Positions 55,292-63,745 of a DNA stretch of 64,000 nt are shown here, piece after piece (the stretch's first letter is position 1; every line of letters begins with the position of its first letter). The stretch is from contig NZ_JBHUHX010000016.1 in the NCBI RefSeq assembly GCF_042682685.1, positions 248,001 to 312,000 on the forward strand, given 5' to 3'. Origin of the DNA: Imhoffiella fuscus. Lineage in GTDB: Bacteria; Pseudomonadota; Gammaproteobacteria; Chromatiales; Chromatiaceae. A model generated the notes under the pieces. That model saw only the letters and a list, made by a program, of their open reading frames with translations, was not told the origin of the DNA and searched no databases. A program made the translations under genes and the position numbers.

Positions 55292-58200
55292 TCAGCTCCG
55301 GGTTTTCGGTTGCACGGCATCCCGATGAAACAGCGAATAGACCGCCGGTATCAGCACCAGCGTGATGAGCGTCGAGGCCGCCAGCCCGCCGAGCACGGCG
55401 CGGGCGAGGGGGGCCTGGGCGTCGGCGCCCTCGCCGATACCGAGCGCGAGCGGCAACAGGGCGAGCAGGGTGGTGGAGGTGGTCATGAGGATGGGGCGCA
55501 AACGGCGTCGGCCGGCCTCGGCCAATGCCTCGCGCACCTGGAGCCCCTCCGCGCGCAGGCGTCCGGTCTGGTCGACCAGCAGGATGGCGTTGTTGACCGC
55601 GATGCCGCAGAGCATGATGCAGCCGATCGCCGACTGCAGGTTGAGCGTGGTGTCGGTGAGCAGCAGGGTCAGGACCACGCCGACCGAGGCGACCGGGACC
55701 GAGAGCATGACCACCAGCGGGTCGAGCAGCGATTCGTACTGGGAGGCCAGCACCATGTAGACCAGCACCAGCGCCAGCAGCAGCGAGACCAGTAGTTCGT
55801 CGAAGGCCTTCTGCTGTTCCTCGTAGTTGCCGGCGATGGTGAGGTCGTAGCCGACCGGGCGCGGGATGTCGCCGAGACGCTCGCGCACGTCGGCGGCGAC
55901 CGATCCCAGGTCGCGGCCGGAGACGTTGGCGGTGACGCTCACCACGCGCTGCTGGTCCTTGCGCTCGACGATGACCGGGCCGCGTCCCTCTTCAGTGGTG
56001 ACCAGGTTGCGCAGGGCCACCTGCTCGCCGTCCGGGGTGCGCAGGGTCAGGTCCAGGATCTCGTCGATCGAGCGCTTCTCGGCGTTCTCGAGCTGGACCA
56101 GGATGCGGTATGAATCGCCCTGGGTGCGCAGCTCGCCGGCCTTGGATCCGGCCACGGCGGTCTCGACCACCTCGGTGACGTCGCGCACCTTGAGTCCCAG
56201 GTCGGCGATCTTGTCGCGCAGCATATGGATCTGCAGCTGGGGGATGCCGGCCTCGCGGCTGACCTCCACATCGGTCACGCCGGCGACGTCGCCGATGGCG
56301 TCCGCCACCTGACCGGCCAGCAGTCCCAGGGTATCCAGGTCGAATCCGCGCACCTCCACCGTGACGCCCTCGGTGCCGGCCAGCAGACGTTCGAGCAGGA
56401 ACTGCCCCTGTGGCGCGCGGGTGCGGATCTTCATGCCCGGGATGCGTCCCTCGAGCCGCTGGCGCAGATCCTCGGCGATAGCCTGGTTGGAGCGCGCGCG
56501 CTCTGCCGCCGGGGTGAGCGAGAGCCGGATCTCGCCGCTGGCCTTGGCGCTGCCCCGGGTTCCGGAGGTGACCACGGAGACGACCGACGAGGTCGCCTCG
56601 GGCACGGCGGCATAGACGATCTCCTCCATCTGGCGGGTCTGGCGGTCGATGAGGTCCAGACGGGTGCCGACCTCCATCTCGCCCGTGACCCGTACCTCGC
56701 CCTCGTCGCTGGGCGGCAGGAACTCGGTGCCGATGAAGGGGGCCAGCGTCAGGCTGACGGCGAAGGTGGCGGCCGCCGCCGTGATCGTCGTCCAGGGATG
56801 GCGCAGGGCCTGCCGCAGCAGGGTGCCGTAGGCGTTCTCCAGGGCGGTCAACCAGCGTCCGGTGCGGTCGGCGAGGCGGCAGGTCCAGCCCTTGTCCGAT
56901 CCAGGCGGCCGCTCGTCGAGCAGACGCGAGGCGAGCATGGGCACCAGACCGAGCGCGACCAGCAGCGAGCACACCAGGGAGAACATGATGACGTAGGCCA
57001 GCTCCTGGAAGAGCACGCCCGGTACGCCGCGCACGAAGATCAGCGGCAGGAAGATGGTGAGGGTGGTGATGGTCCCGGCGACGACCGCCGAGGCGACCTC
57101 CTGGGTGCCGGAGACGGCGGCGGCGGGCGGCGGCTCCCCGCCGCTCTGGTGGCGCCGATAGACGTTCTCCAGCACCACGACCGAGCTGTCGACCATCATG
57201 CCGACGCCCAGTGCCAGCCCGCCCAGGGTCATGAGGTTGAGGGTGAATCCGCCGAAATAGAGCAGGGCGAAGGTGGCCAGCACCGAGATGGGGATCGCCA
57301 GCGAGATGACGAAGGTGCTGCGCAGGTTGCGCAGGAAGAAGAGCAGCACCAGGACCGCCAGCGCGCCGCCGTAGAGCACCGAGTTGGCGACGTTGGTGAT
57401 GGAGCGCTGGATGAAGTTGCCCTGGTCGATGACGGGGACGATGTGCAGCTGGGGGAAGTCGCGGTTGATCGCCTCGACCTGTTCGAGCACCGCGCGCGCG
57501 ACCTCGACCGTGTTGGACTCGGCCTGCTTGCGGATGGCCAGGCGCAGACCGCGCTCGCCGTTGACCCGGATCAGGCGGGTCAGCTTCTCGTAGGTGTCGG
57601 TCACCTTGGCGACCTGGCCCAGGGTCACCAAGGTGCCCTCGCGGCGGCCGATCACGGTCTCGCGGATCTCGTCGAGGTTGGTGAATTCGGCCGGGGCGCG
57701 CAGGGTCACCTCGTAGCGTCCGCGTTCCAGCTTGCCGGCCGGCAGGTCGAGATTGGCGTCCTCGATGGCGTCGAGGATGTCGTTGAGCGCGAGCCCCAGG
57801 GCGTTGATCTTGCCCGGATCCAGCTCGACCCGCACCTCGCGGGTGAATCCGCCCCAGGGGTCGACCTGGGCCACGCCGGGGATGCGGGCGAAGCGGTAGC
57901 GGATCTGGTTCTCCACCAGCTGCGTCAGCTCGACCGGATCCAGATGGCTGGAGATGCCGAGCAGCACCACGGGGAAGGAGTCCACGTCGAACTTGCTGAT
58001 GCGCGGTCCCACGATGTCGTCCGGCAGCTCGCTGATCTCGTCCTCGAGCGTCGCCTGCACGTCGACCGCCAGGTTGTCGATGCTGGTGCCCCAGGCGAAG
58101 CTGACACGCACGCTGCTGTTGCCCTCGTAGGAGCTGGAGGTCATCTCCACGATGCCGGGCACGGTGGCGACGATCTCCTCGACGATCTGGGTGACCAGAC

Positions 58201-58381
58201 GCTCGATGACGATGGGGTCGGCGCCCTCGTACTCGGTGCGGACGGTGAGGGTGGGCAGCTCGATGCTGGGGAGCAGATCGACCTGGAGCCGGCTGAGGGA
58301 GAGCCCGCCGAGCACCATCACCATGAGGGTCACCATGACGGTGAAGACGGGCCGGCGGACGCTGGCGCTGGCCAGGTTCAT
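55292..58381 (-). CDS. RND-family efflux transporter permease
   Basis: 1029 residues, AcrB/MdtC-like with twelve membrane helices and two large periplasmic loops. MNLASASVRRPVFTVMVTLM at the start; FALLYFGGFTLNLMTLGGLA and GLALGVGMMVDSSVVVLENV contain the proton-relay Asp residues. It pumps hydrophobic compounds out of the inner membrane or periplasm. The frame extends upstream through the adaptor gene in another sense, but the ATG at 58381, overlapping the adaptor stop by four bases, is the start. No outer-membrane channel gene is adjacent. Confidence 0.95.
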   Translation of the reverse strand: MNLASASVRRPVFTVMVTLMVMVLGGLSLSRLQVDLLPSIELPTLTVRTEYEGADPIVIERLVTQIVEEIVATVPGIVEMTSSSYEGNSSVRVSFAWGTSIDNLAVDVQATLEDEISELPDDIVGPRISKFDVDSFPVVLLGISSHLDPVELTQLVENQIRYRFARIPGVAQVDPWGGFTREVRVELDPGKINALGLALNDILDAIEDANLDLPAGKLERGRYEVTLRAPAEFTNLDEIRETVIGRREGTLVTLGQVAKVTDTYEKLTRLIRVNGERGLRLAIRKQAESNTVEVARAVLEQVEAINRDFPQLHIVPVIDQGNFIQRSITNVANSVLYGGALAVLVLLFFLRNLRSTFVISLAIPISVLATFALLYFGGFTLNLMTLGGLALGVGMMVDSSVVVLENVYRRHQSGGEPPPAAAVSGTQEVASAVVAGTITTLTIFLPLIFVRGVPGVLFQELAYVIMFSLVCSLLVALGLVPMLASRLLDERPPGSDKGWTCRLADRTGRWLTALENAYGTLLRQALRHPWTTITAAAATFAVSLTLAPFIGTEFLPPSDEGEVRVTGEMEVGTRLDLIDRQTRQMEEIVYAAVPEATSSVVSVVTSGTRGSAKASGEIRLSLTPAAERARSNQAIAEDLRQRLEGRIPGMKIRTRAPQGQFLLERLLAGTEGVTVEVRGFDLDTLGLLAGQVADAIGDVAGVTDVEVSREAGIPQLQIHMLRDKIADLGLKVRDVTEVVETAVAGSKAGELRTQGDSYRILVQLENAEKRSIDEILDLTLRTPDGEQVALRNLVTTEEGRGPVIVERKDQQRVVSVTANVSGRDLGSVAADVRERLGDIPRPVGYDLTIAGNYEEQQKAFDELLVSLLLALVLVYMVLASQYESLLDPLVVMLSVPVASVGVVLTLLLTDTTLNLQSAIGCIMLCGIAVNNAILLVDQTGRLRAEGLQVREALAEAGRRRLRPILMTTSTTLLALLPLALGIGEGADAQAPLARAVLGGLAASTLITLVLIPAVYSLFHRDAVQPKTRS

Positions 58382-59610
58382 GGCGCCGTCTCCGGCTCGA
58401 CGACGCGTACCCTGGCGCCGTCGCGCAGCTGCTGCTGTCCCAGGGTCACGACCCGGCCCTCCAGACCGTCGCCGATCACCTCGAGCCGGTCGCCCTCCTG
58501 AATCCCCGAGCGGACGGGCCGCCACAGCGCCTGGCTCGACTCGGGGGCGATGACGAAGATCCCTTCTCCCGCGTCGCGCTTGGTGAGCGCCTGTTCGGGG
58601 AGGATGGTGGCGTCCTCGTGCCGGTCGAGGATGAGCGTCGCCCGGGCGAACATGCCCGGCTTGAGGCGGCGGGACGGATTCTCGACCCCGATCTCGACCC
58701 GGGCCTGGCGGGTGGACTCGCGGAATACGGGGGCGATGCGCTGGATCCGTCCCTCGAAGGACTCGCCCGGGAAGGCGTCGGTCGAGATGAGCGCCGCCAT
58801 GCCGGTGCGAAGCTCGGCATAGTCGCGCTCGGTGACGGAGAAGACGGCGGTGATGGGATCGAGCTCGACGATGCGCAGCAGGGCCGTGTTGGCGGTCACC
58901 GTCTCGCCCTCGTCGACATAGCGTTCGGCCACCATGCGCCGCTCGCTGCCGCCGCGCCAGTCGGCCGTGACCTGGGTATAGCCGAGCCGGATGCGCGCCC
59001 CCTCCAGGTCCGCCTGGGCGCTCGCCACCCGCGCCTCGGTGACCGAGACCAGGGCCCGCTTGGCCAGCTGCTCGGCGCGCGAGGTGTCCAGCTGGGAGTC
59101 CGAGCTGAGACCGCGCGTCTGGAGCTTCTCGACCCGCTCCAGCTCGCGCTCGGCGATCTTCAGCAGGCTCTCCGCCTCCAGATGGCTGGCCCGGGCGACC
59201 GCCAGGTTCGCCTCGGCGCGTGCCACCTCCTGCACGTATTCGGCATCGTCCAGCATGGCCACCACTTGGCCACGCTTGACTTCGTCGGCCAGATCCAGGC
59301 CGATGTCCTCGATCCGGCCGCTGACCTTGGGGGCCACCACGAACTCGGCCTGGGCCTCCAGGGTGCCGGTGAAGGTGCGCCGCTTCTCGATGGGACCATG
59401 GACGATGGGGGCGACCTCGACCGGGATCGGCCGCTGGTCTCCATCGCGGCCCTGCGAGTCGGCGGTCTCCTGCAGCTGCTGCTGGACGGCCCAGGCCAGC
59501 CAGCCCAGGCCGCCGGCGAGGGCCAATGTGAATAGCAGGGTCTTGCGGCTGGGGCGTGTCACGGCATCGGGGTCCAGTTGAGTGTTGGCGCGGTTCGAAG
59601 GTTGGTCCAT
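58378..59610 (-). CDS. RND efflux periplasmic adaptor (membrane fusion protein)
   Basis: 410 residues. An N-terminal membrane anchor (LLFTLALAGGLGWLAWAVQQ), lipoyl-like hairpin (APKVSGRIEDIGLDLADEVK, RGQVVAMLDDAEY), a long coiled coil (ASHLEAESLLKIAERELERV) and a beta-barrel (VFRESTRQARVEIGVENPSR) give the AcrA/MdtA order. Bridges the RND pump to an outer-membrane channel. ATGA overlap with the pump gene. Confidence 0.94.
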   Translation of the reverse strand: MDQPSNRANTQLDPDAVTRPSRKTLLFTLALAGGLGWLAWAVQQQLQETADSQGRDGDQRPIPVEVAPIVHGPIEKRRTFTGTLEAQAEFVVAPKVSGRIEDIGLDLADEVKRGQVVAMLDDAEYVQEVARAEANLAVARASHLEAESLLKIAERELERVEKLQTRGLSSDSQLDTSRAEQLAKRALVSVTEARVASAQADLEGARIRLGYTQVTADWRGGSERRMVAERYVDEGETVTANTALLRIVELDPITAVFSVTERDYAELRTGMAALISTDAFPGESFEGRIQRIAPVFRESTRQARVEIGVENPSRRLKPGMFARATLILDRHEDATILPEQALTKRDAGEGIFVIAPESSQALWRPVRSGIQEGDRLEVIGDGLEGRVVTLGQQQLRDGARVRVVEPETAP

Positions 59611-60152
59611 CGATCGTTGGGGGCGTTCCCCGTTGCCGATTATCCGTAACCGGCAACTGATCAGCTCTATCGATTCTGGATAGGCTATCGGCGTAGGCTG
59701 AGAGGTGATAGTTGGAATTCACCAAATTAGGAAATCCCAATAGAGGAAGGCGATTATCGCACTAGGGGCGTCAGTTTTGCGTGCACAAAAGGATGGGCAT
59801 CGAACACATTTTTATAGCTCTCTACCGTGTCCGGTATTAAGATCGAGGCGTATTCGGTGACCTTGAATCGACCTTGAGGTCTGATGGACGACTTGGTTTC
59901 CGTCAAGCACGTCCAAGTGAGTTTTCTTTGGCGTTGGGCTTGTTCGGTGTGAGACGTTCGGCTGCAGCGTTGGCCGGAGGTCTTGGGTGAATATCGGGCC
60001 TGCTCGAATGTGAGGAGTCGATGCAGTAGTGATACTTGATGGAACTCGTCAAGTAAATGAATTGGAGAGTCAGTCTAGCATCACACTTCACAGCCTTTGG
60101 GCGCAAGGCCATACCTTAACGTATCCCAAGTGCAGAGTAGCTGGAACAACAA
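59611..60152. other. 542-bp gap of lower G+C, no clear gene
   Basis: The minus strand is open from 60074 to the TAA at 59754 (106 codons) without any ATG. Its last part reads GRFKVTEYASILIPDTVESY then KNVFDAHPFVHAKLTPLVR, which looks protein-like but matches no family I know. It may be the tail of a lost gene. Nothing else stands out. Confidence 0.3.
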
Positions 60153-61466
60153 ATGAAACCGAAAATCGTGAAGCCAGGTTGGGAAGAGGACTATTTCTTC
60201 GGTGATTTCTGGTACATCTTTGAACCATCAGACGGGACGTTCCATCTTTTCATTCAGTGCATGGAAAAAGGCTCTCGCTGGGTGGGCAAGTACCCCGAGG
60301 TTTCTCGAATGGCCTATGCCGTTACACGAGATTTCAAGACCATCAACTATATAGCATATGACCTTATCGAGACTCCAGACGTGCCTTATTCCTCGATCTG
60401 GAACAGCTGCACAGTGTATCGAGACTCTAAACAAGACTTCCTCACATTTTATACGGAGAGATCAACAAGAGATGTCAAGAAAAATAATGATGGTGGTGGC
60501 GAGACGAGGAGCTATTGGGCGAACCAGAATATAAAAATTGCCAAATCAACTGGACTGTTGGACTGGTCAGTTGTTCTTCCTCAGCCCTATACTTCTGATT
60601 TTGATGATTATGATAAAAATATTAACATCAGCCTAACAAATTTGGCAGTCGGCCAGGGAGGCTCAGAAAAAGCGGACAAGTATTTTCAGAGATATCCTGA
60701 CCAACATAGTTGCACCGTCCATGCATGGCGAGATCCCCATGTATTTCATGCCGCAAGAGGTGACAAAAAAAATAATAGCAAAGATGAAGGTGGCGAAGAT
60801 AAAAGCAAGAAGAAAGACAAATACTATATGTTGGTCGCTGCAAAAAAACTGGGCCCGTACCATCAAGATAACGTTGAAAAAAGGCAAGATGCGACCATCG
60901 CTCTGTTAGAGGCAGAAGACGACAATTTAGAAAAATGGCATCTTGCGACATATGATAAGGGTACGGAACCGATTATGTTGTCGCCCACAAATGGAGCATA
61001 TGTCGGTGGGGAAAATCTAGGAGGACATGAGCTTGAAGTGCCGCAAATCTACCGCGACGTCACCAATAATGAAATTGTCGTGCTTGCCTCCACGGCGCAC
61101 CCGGAAGACTATAAACAGAGTTATTACCGGGGGTACAACCCATGGAACAATCTTCCACCTAGTGCAAATGTTCGCGTTCGAGGTGGCTATTTGATCGCTA
61201 TGCGCTACAAGAATTTCGATAGCTTGTTCAAAAAGAAGTGCAAACCGAAACACGAAATCGTTGCCGGACCAACCAGCGGCCTCTATGCGTGTCGCGTGAT
61301 ACCTGAGCTTGACGGCCATATCGTCGGTTTTGATGTAAAAAACGGCGTACCGCGATTCCGCGAAGGTGCACAGATGGCTAATCTTGACTACTTGACAGAC
61401 GAAGACCGCCGCCTACACATGATTCCGGAATTGGATCGCACATGCGCTGCCGGCCATGGAGAGTAA
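60153..61466 (+). CDS. Beta-propeller glycosidase-like protein (GH32/GH68 type), orphan
   Basis: 437 residues, no signal peptide. The N-terminal FFGDFWYIFEPSDGTFHLFI places an Asp (13 or 18) where the clan nucleophile sits; WRDPHVF gives Arg193-Asp194-Pro195; LEVPQIYRD puts Glu295 at the acid/base position. These three elements in this order are the GH32/68 (invertase/levansucrase) pattern, although the exact family is uncertain. A Lys/Asp-rich insert (NNSKDEGGEDKSKKKDKYY) interrupts the middle. A+T-richer than neighbours; likely acquired. Activity unproven. Confidence 0.55.
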   Translation: MKPKIVKPGWEEDYFFGDFWYIFEPSDGTFHLFIQCMEKGSRWVGKYPEVSRMAYAVTRDFKTINYIAYDLIETPDVPYSSIWNSCTVYRDSKQDFLTFYTERSTRDVKKNNDGGGETRSYWANQNIKIAKSTGLLDWSVVLPQPYTSDFDDYDKNINISLTNLAVGQGGSEKADKYFQRYPDQHSCTVHAWRDPHVFHAARGDKKNNSKDEGGEDKSKKKDKYYMLVAAKKLGPYHQDNVEKRQDATIALLEAEDDNLEKWHLATYDKGTEPIMLSPTNGAYVGGENLGGHELEVPQIYRDVTNNEIVVLASTAHPEDYKQSYYRGYNPWNNLPPSANVRVRGGYLIAMRYKNFDSLFKKKCKPKHEIVAGPTSGLYACRVIPELDGHIVGFDVKNGVPRFREGAQMANLDYLTDEDRRLHMIPELDRTCAAGHGE

Positions 61467-61540
61467 AGCTATGGCAAATAGTCCTGGTTAGGCGTGGGCG
61501 CGTGCGTATCGCCGCAGCGGCGAAGGGGCCTGTGGTCCCG

Positions 61541-61600
61541 ATGGGTATGAGTCAATACAGACTGGCCAAGCAGATCGGTGTACCGGTAATGCGCATCAGT
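61541..61600 (+). pseudogene. Fragment of a HigA-type antitoxin gene
   Basis: MGMSQYRLAKQIGVPVMRIS is the helix-turn-helix start of HigA antitoxins, which normally continue with EIVNGKR. Here the sequence jumps into transposase-like sequence right after. Only about 20 residues survive, so this is a small relic. Confidence 0.45.
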
Positions 61601-61601
61601 G

Positions 61602-61972
61602 CACCACATCACCTCGCGTGGTGATCGTCGCGAGCCGTCTACGATGACGATCGCGAGGCGTTCTTGCGGGTGCTCGCGGAGGTGGTGGAGCGTTTCAACT
61701 GGCTGTGCCACGCCTACTGCCTGATGACAAACCACTATCACCTCATCATCGAGACGGTCGAGGGCAATCTCTCCAACGTAATGCGCCAGTTGAATGGCGT
61801 TTACATGCAAACCTCGAACCGACGTCATGGCCGCGTCGGCCACCTCTTCACAGGGCATTCCATTACACAGAACTTTAAGTGTACGATAGCTTACAGCTAT
61901 CGCGAGATCGCGCAGCACTTTGGTGTTCATTTGGCGACCGTCGGACGCGTCGTGCGGAAGGGGTTGCAATGA
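61602..61972 (+). pseudogene. Degraded REP-associated tyrosine transposase (RAYT)
   Basis: HHITSRGDRRE in one frame continues, after a frameshift near 61635, as VYDDDREAFLRVLAEVVERF, then NWLCHAYCLMTNHYHLIIET with the HxH metal-binding signature of Y1 transposases, VMRQLNGVYMQTSNRRHGRV and GHLF. The middle part is deleted, and the C-terminal YSYREIAQHFGVHLATVGRV helix-turn-helix is joined directly. The gene cannot be functional. The rest of the 61467-62081 gap shows nothing else clear. Confidence 0.75.
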
Positions 61973-62081
61973 TGCGAGAACTGATCTTATTACGCGCTAT
62001 TACGGAACCTATTGCGCGAATGATCGCGCGATCAGGATTACGGCTTCTAATTTACATCAATAAAATTCGAACCTAACCACC

Positions 62082-62603
62082 GTGAAAATCGAAATCAAGC
62101 CTAGCTCCAATCTTTCCGCAGCACTAAAGAGTGAGGTTGTTCATCTGTGCACTGAGGCTTACGAAGAACAGTATGAAGCAATACTGGACGAACTTGGCCC
62201 GGCGACGCACCTCCTGGGATTCATGGAAGATCGCCTTGTAGCGCACGCTTTATACATCAACCGAAATCTTCAAGCAAATGATCGCTCATTTAGAACGGCA
62301 TTTGTGGAAGCAGTCGCCGTGCTTCCAGTGCTGCAAGGCCAAGGGCTTGGTTCTAAGATCATGAGAGCGATTCCGGAGCTGGTAAGTTCTTTTGAGTTGG
62401 CTGCACTGTCGCCTTCAGAGGAGTCGTTTTACTCGCGCCTTGGCTGGGAGCTATGGAGAGGGCCACTCTTTTATCGCGACTTGGATGGAGAGCAGATTGA
62501 AACCCCTGATGAACAAGTGATGATCTACCGGCTCCCACAAACTGGGGCTTTGGATCTCAGCTGTAGACTTTCATGTGAATGGCGGAAAGGCGATATTTGG
62601 TGA
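62082..62603 (+). CDS. GNAT acetyltransferase resembling aminoglycoside 2'-N-acetyltransferase
   Basis: 173 residues from GTG 62082. The GNAT acetyl-CoA motif is VEAVAVLPVLQGQGLGSKIM, followed by FELAALSPSEESFYSRLGWE and LWRGPLFYRDLDG. The end (TPDEQVMIYRLP, LDLSCRLSCEWRKGDIW) parallels the AAC(2')-I family tail (D-W-R-x-G-D-x-W). Whether the substrate is an aminoglycoside or a cell-wall amine is unknown. No strong ribosome site. It lies in A+T-richer, decayed surroundings, suggesting recent arrival. Confidence 0.75.
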   Translation: MKIEIKPSSNLSAALKSEVVHLCTEAYEEQYEAILDELGPATHLLGFMEDRLVAHALYINRNLQANDRSFRTAFVEAVAVLPVLQGQGLGSKIMRAIPELVSSFELAALSPSEESFYSRLGWELWRGPLFYRDLDGEQIETPDEQVMIYRLPQTGALDLSCRLSCEWRKGDIW

Positions 62604-62784
62604 AGGTGAACACTACGTTCAAACCCGCACCGCTTATTTCCGAACAGCGTAAACTGCCGCTGTTCAGACCGCTTTCTGTGTCATCCAGATATTCGGCTTG
62701 CAGCGCCCGCTGATGGAGCAGCCGTCTGCCCGATCCTTTCCCGTGGCGATGATAAACGGATCCTGTTTCGCGCTCTGTCGCGGA

Positions 62785-62874
62785 TCAGCCCGCCGTCTGT
62801 CCCGCGCCGATGAGTTCGATCAGGTAGCCGTCCGGATCCTCGACGAAGGCGATGAGGGTGGTTTCGGCGTTCAT
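62785..62874 (-). pseudogene. gloA: C-terminal fragment of lactoylglutathione lyase
   Basis: The minus strand from 62874 reads MNAETTLIAFVEDPDGYLIE then LIGAGQTAG and stop. FVEDPDGYxIEL is the glyoxalase I tail carrying a metal-ligand Glu. Upstream there is no further glyoxalase sequence, so about 80 percent of the gene is missing. Confidence 0.7.
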
Positions 62875-63009
62875 GGGAGAGTCGACGAGGCTGGATAGAG
62901 GGGGGCATCAAGCGGTTTGATGCCGGGCTCGGGGCTGGAGGTTTCTTTTCGATGGGGCTTCAGCCGCATGCCGCAGATTCGACTGCGGCCGATGGGGCTG
63001 AAGCTGCGC

Positions 63010-63261
63010 TTAGGCGATCGCGCGTGCGAACTGGGCACGGTGGCTCAGGTCGCGGATGCAGTTGTCGAGGCAGGCGCGTTGCAGTCTCCGCTTGCTGCCG
63101 GAGTCCAGACAATGCAGGTCGGCCGCGCCGATGCGTCCTTCTTCGATCAGTTGCTGGACCAGGTCGAGCGGGATTTCGACGCGCAAGGACTCTGGGCTGG
63201 ATGCTTGGGGAGTGCCTTGTGGGCCGATCGGGGCAGGCCAGTCGCTGGGGTCTATGTACAT
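63010..63261 (-). CDS. Small protein of unknown function
   Basis: 83 residues. The Pro-rich N-terminus (MYIDPSDWPAPIGPQGTPQA) is followed by a helical C-terminal half (LRVEIPLDLVQQLIEEGRIG, DLHCLDSGSKRRLQRACLDN). G+C and codon use match native genes, and the composition is protein-like, so I keep it; no family recognised. It is divergent from the cupin gene with 96 bases between starts. Confidence 0.55.
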   Translation of the reverse strand: MYIDPSDWPAPIGPQGTPQASSPESLRVEIPLDLVQQLIEEGRIGAADLHCLDSGSKRRLQRACLDNCIRDLSHRAQFARAIA

Positions 63262-63357
63262 GGTTCGATCCTCTCCGGGGCATTCTGAAATTCCTGACTA
63301 AAATAGTAATGTTTTTCGAGCCGATTGCAAGACTCTTTTCAAACCAGGGTATTTCGT

Positions 63358-63714
63358 ATGCGCCATTCGTCCGGCAACCTGTTCTCTGGCCTAGATTTTC
63401 CTGCGGAAGGCGAGATTTTCGAGGATCTGCTGCGCCATGGCCGGCTACAGATCGAGCGCATCCTCAGCAGCGAGCGTCCGGACGGTGGGCTCTACGACCA
63501 GCCGCAGGACGAGTGGGTCTGTCTGCTGCAGGGTGAGGCGAGTCTCTGGATCGACGGCGAGACGGTGAGGCTTCAGGCCGGCGATTATCGTTTCATTCCG
63601 GCCCATACGCCGCACCGGGTGCTCGAAACCTCGCGTGAGCCGCCCTGTCTCTGGCTGGCGGTGCATCTGCACCCGGATGCCGGCGAGGCGCCTGTCGGAA
63701 CACCTGGGGCTTGA
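63358..63714 (+). CDS. Cupin-domain protein
   Basis: 118 residues, single cupin: QDEWVCLLQGEASLWIDGET, VRLQAGDYRFIPAHTPHRVL. The usual metal ligands are partly present (HTPHRV), with DEW replacing the first His pair. The role is unknown. An AGGG-type site precedes ATG 63358; an earlier in-frame start at 63325 is less likely. Confidence 0.85.
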   Translation: MRHSSGNLFSGLDFPAEGEIFEDLLRHGRLQIERILSSERPDGGLYDQPQDEWVCLLQGEASLWIDGETVRLQAGDYRFIPAHTPHRVLETSREPPCLWLAVHLHPDAGEAPVGTPGA

Positions 63715-63721
63715 TCGTCCG

Positions 63722-63745
63722 TAGGTGCGAATGAATTCGCACCTA
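63722..63745. repeat. Palindromic repeat between convergent cupin and DUF938 genes
   Basis: taggtgcgaat pairs perfectly with attcgcaccta around ga. This is a dispersed palindrome word in many proteobacteria. It includes the stop codon of the DUF938 gene. Confidence 0.75.

Noticed and set aside
55292..59740. A single 1482-codon minus-strand frame covering both the RND pump and the adaptor region
   Set aside because: Only the part from 58381 down reads as an RND pump. The upstream part is high-G+C antisense-like sequence in a different frame from the adaptor gene, which is itself convincing.
62071..62077. attC R'' box (acctaac) before the AAC(2')-like gene
   Set aside because: It is a lone 7-base match upstream of the gene, in the wrong place for a plus-strand cassette, with no partner site.
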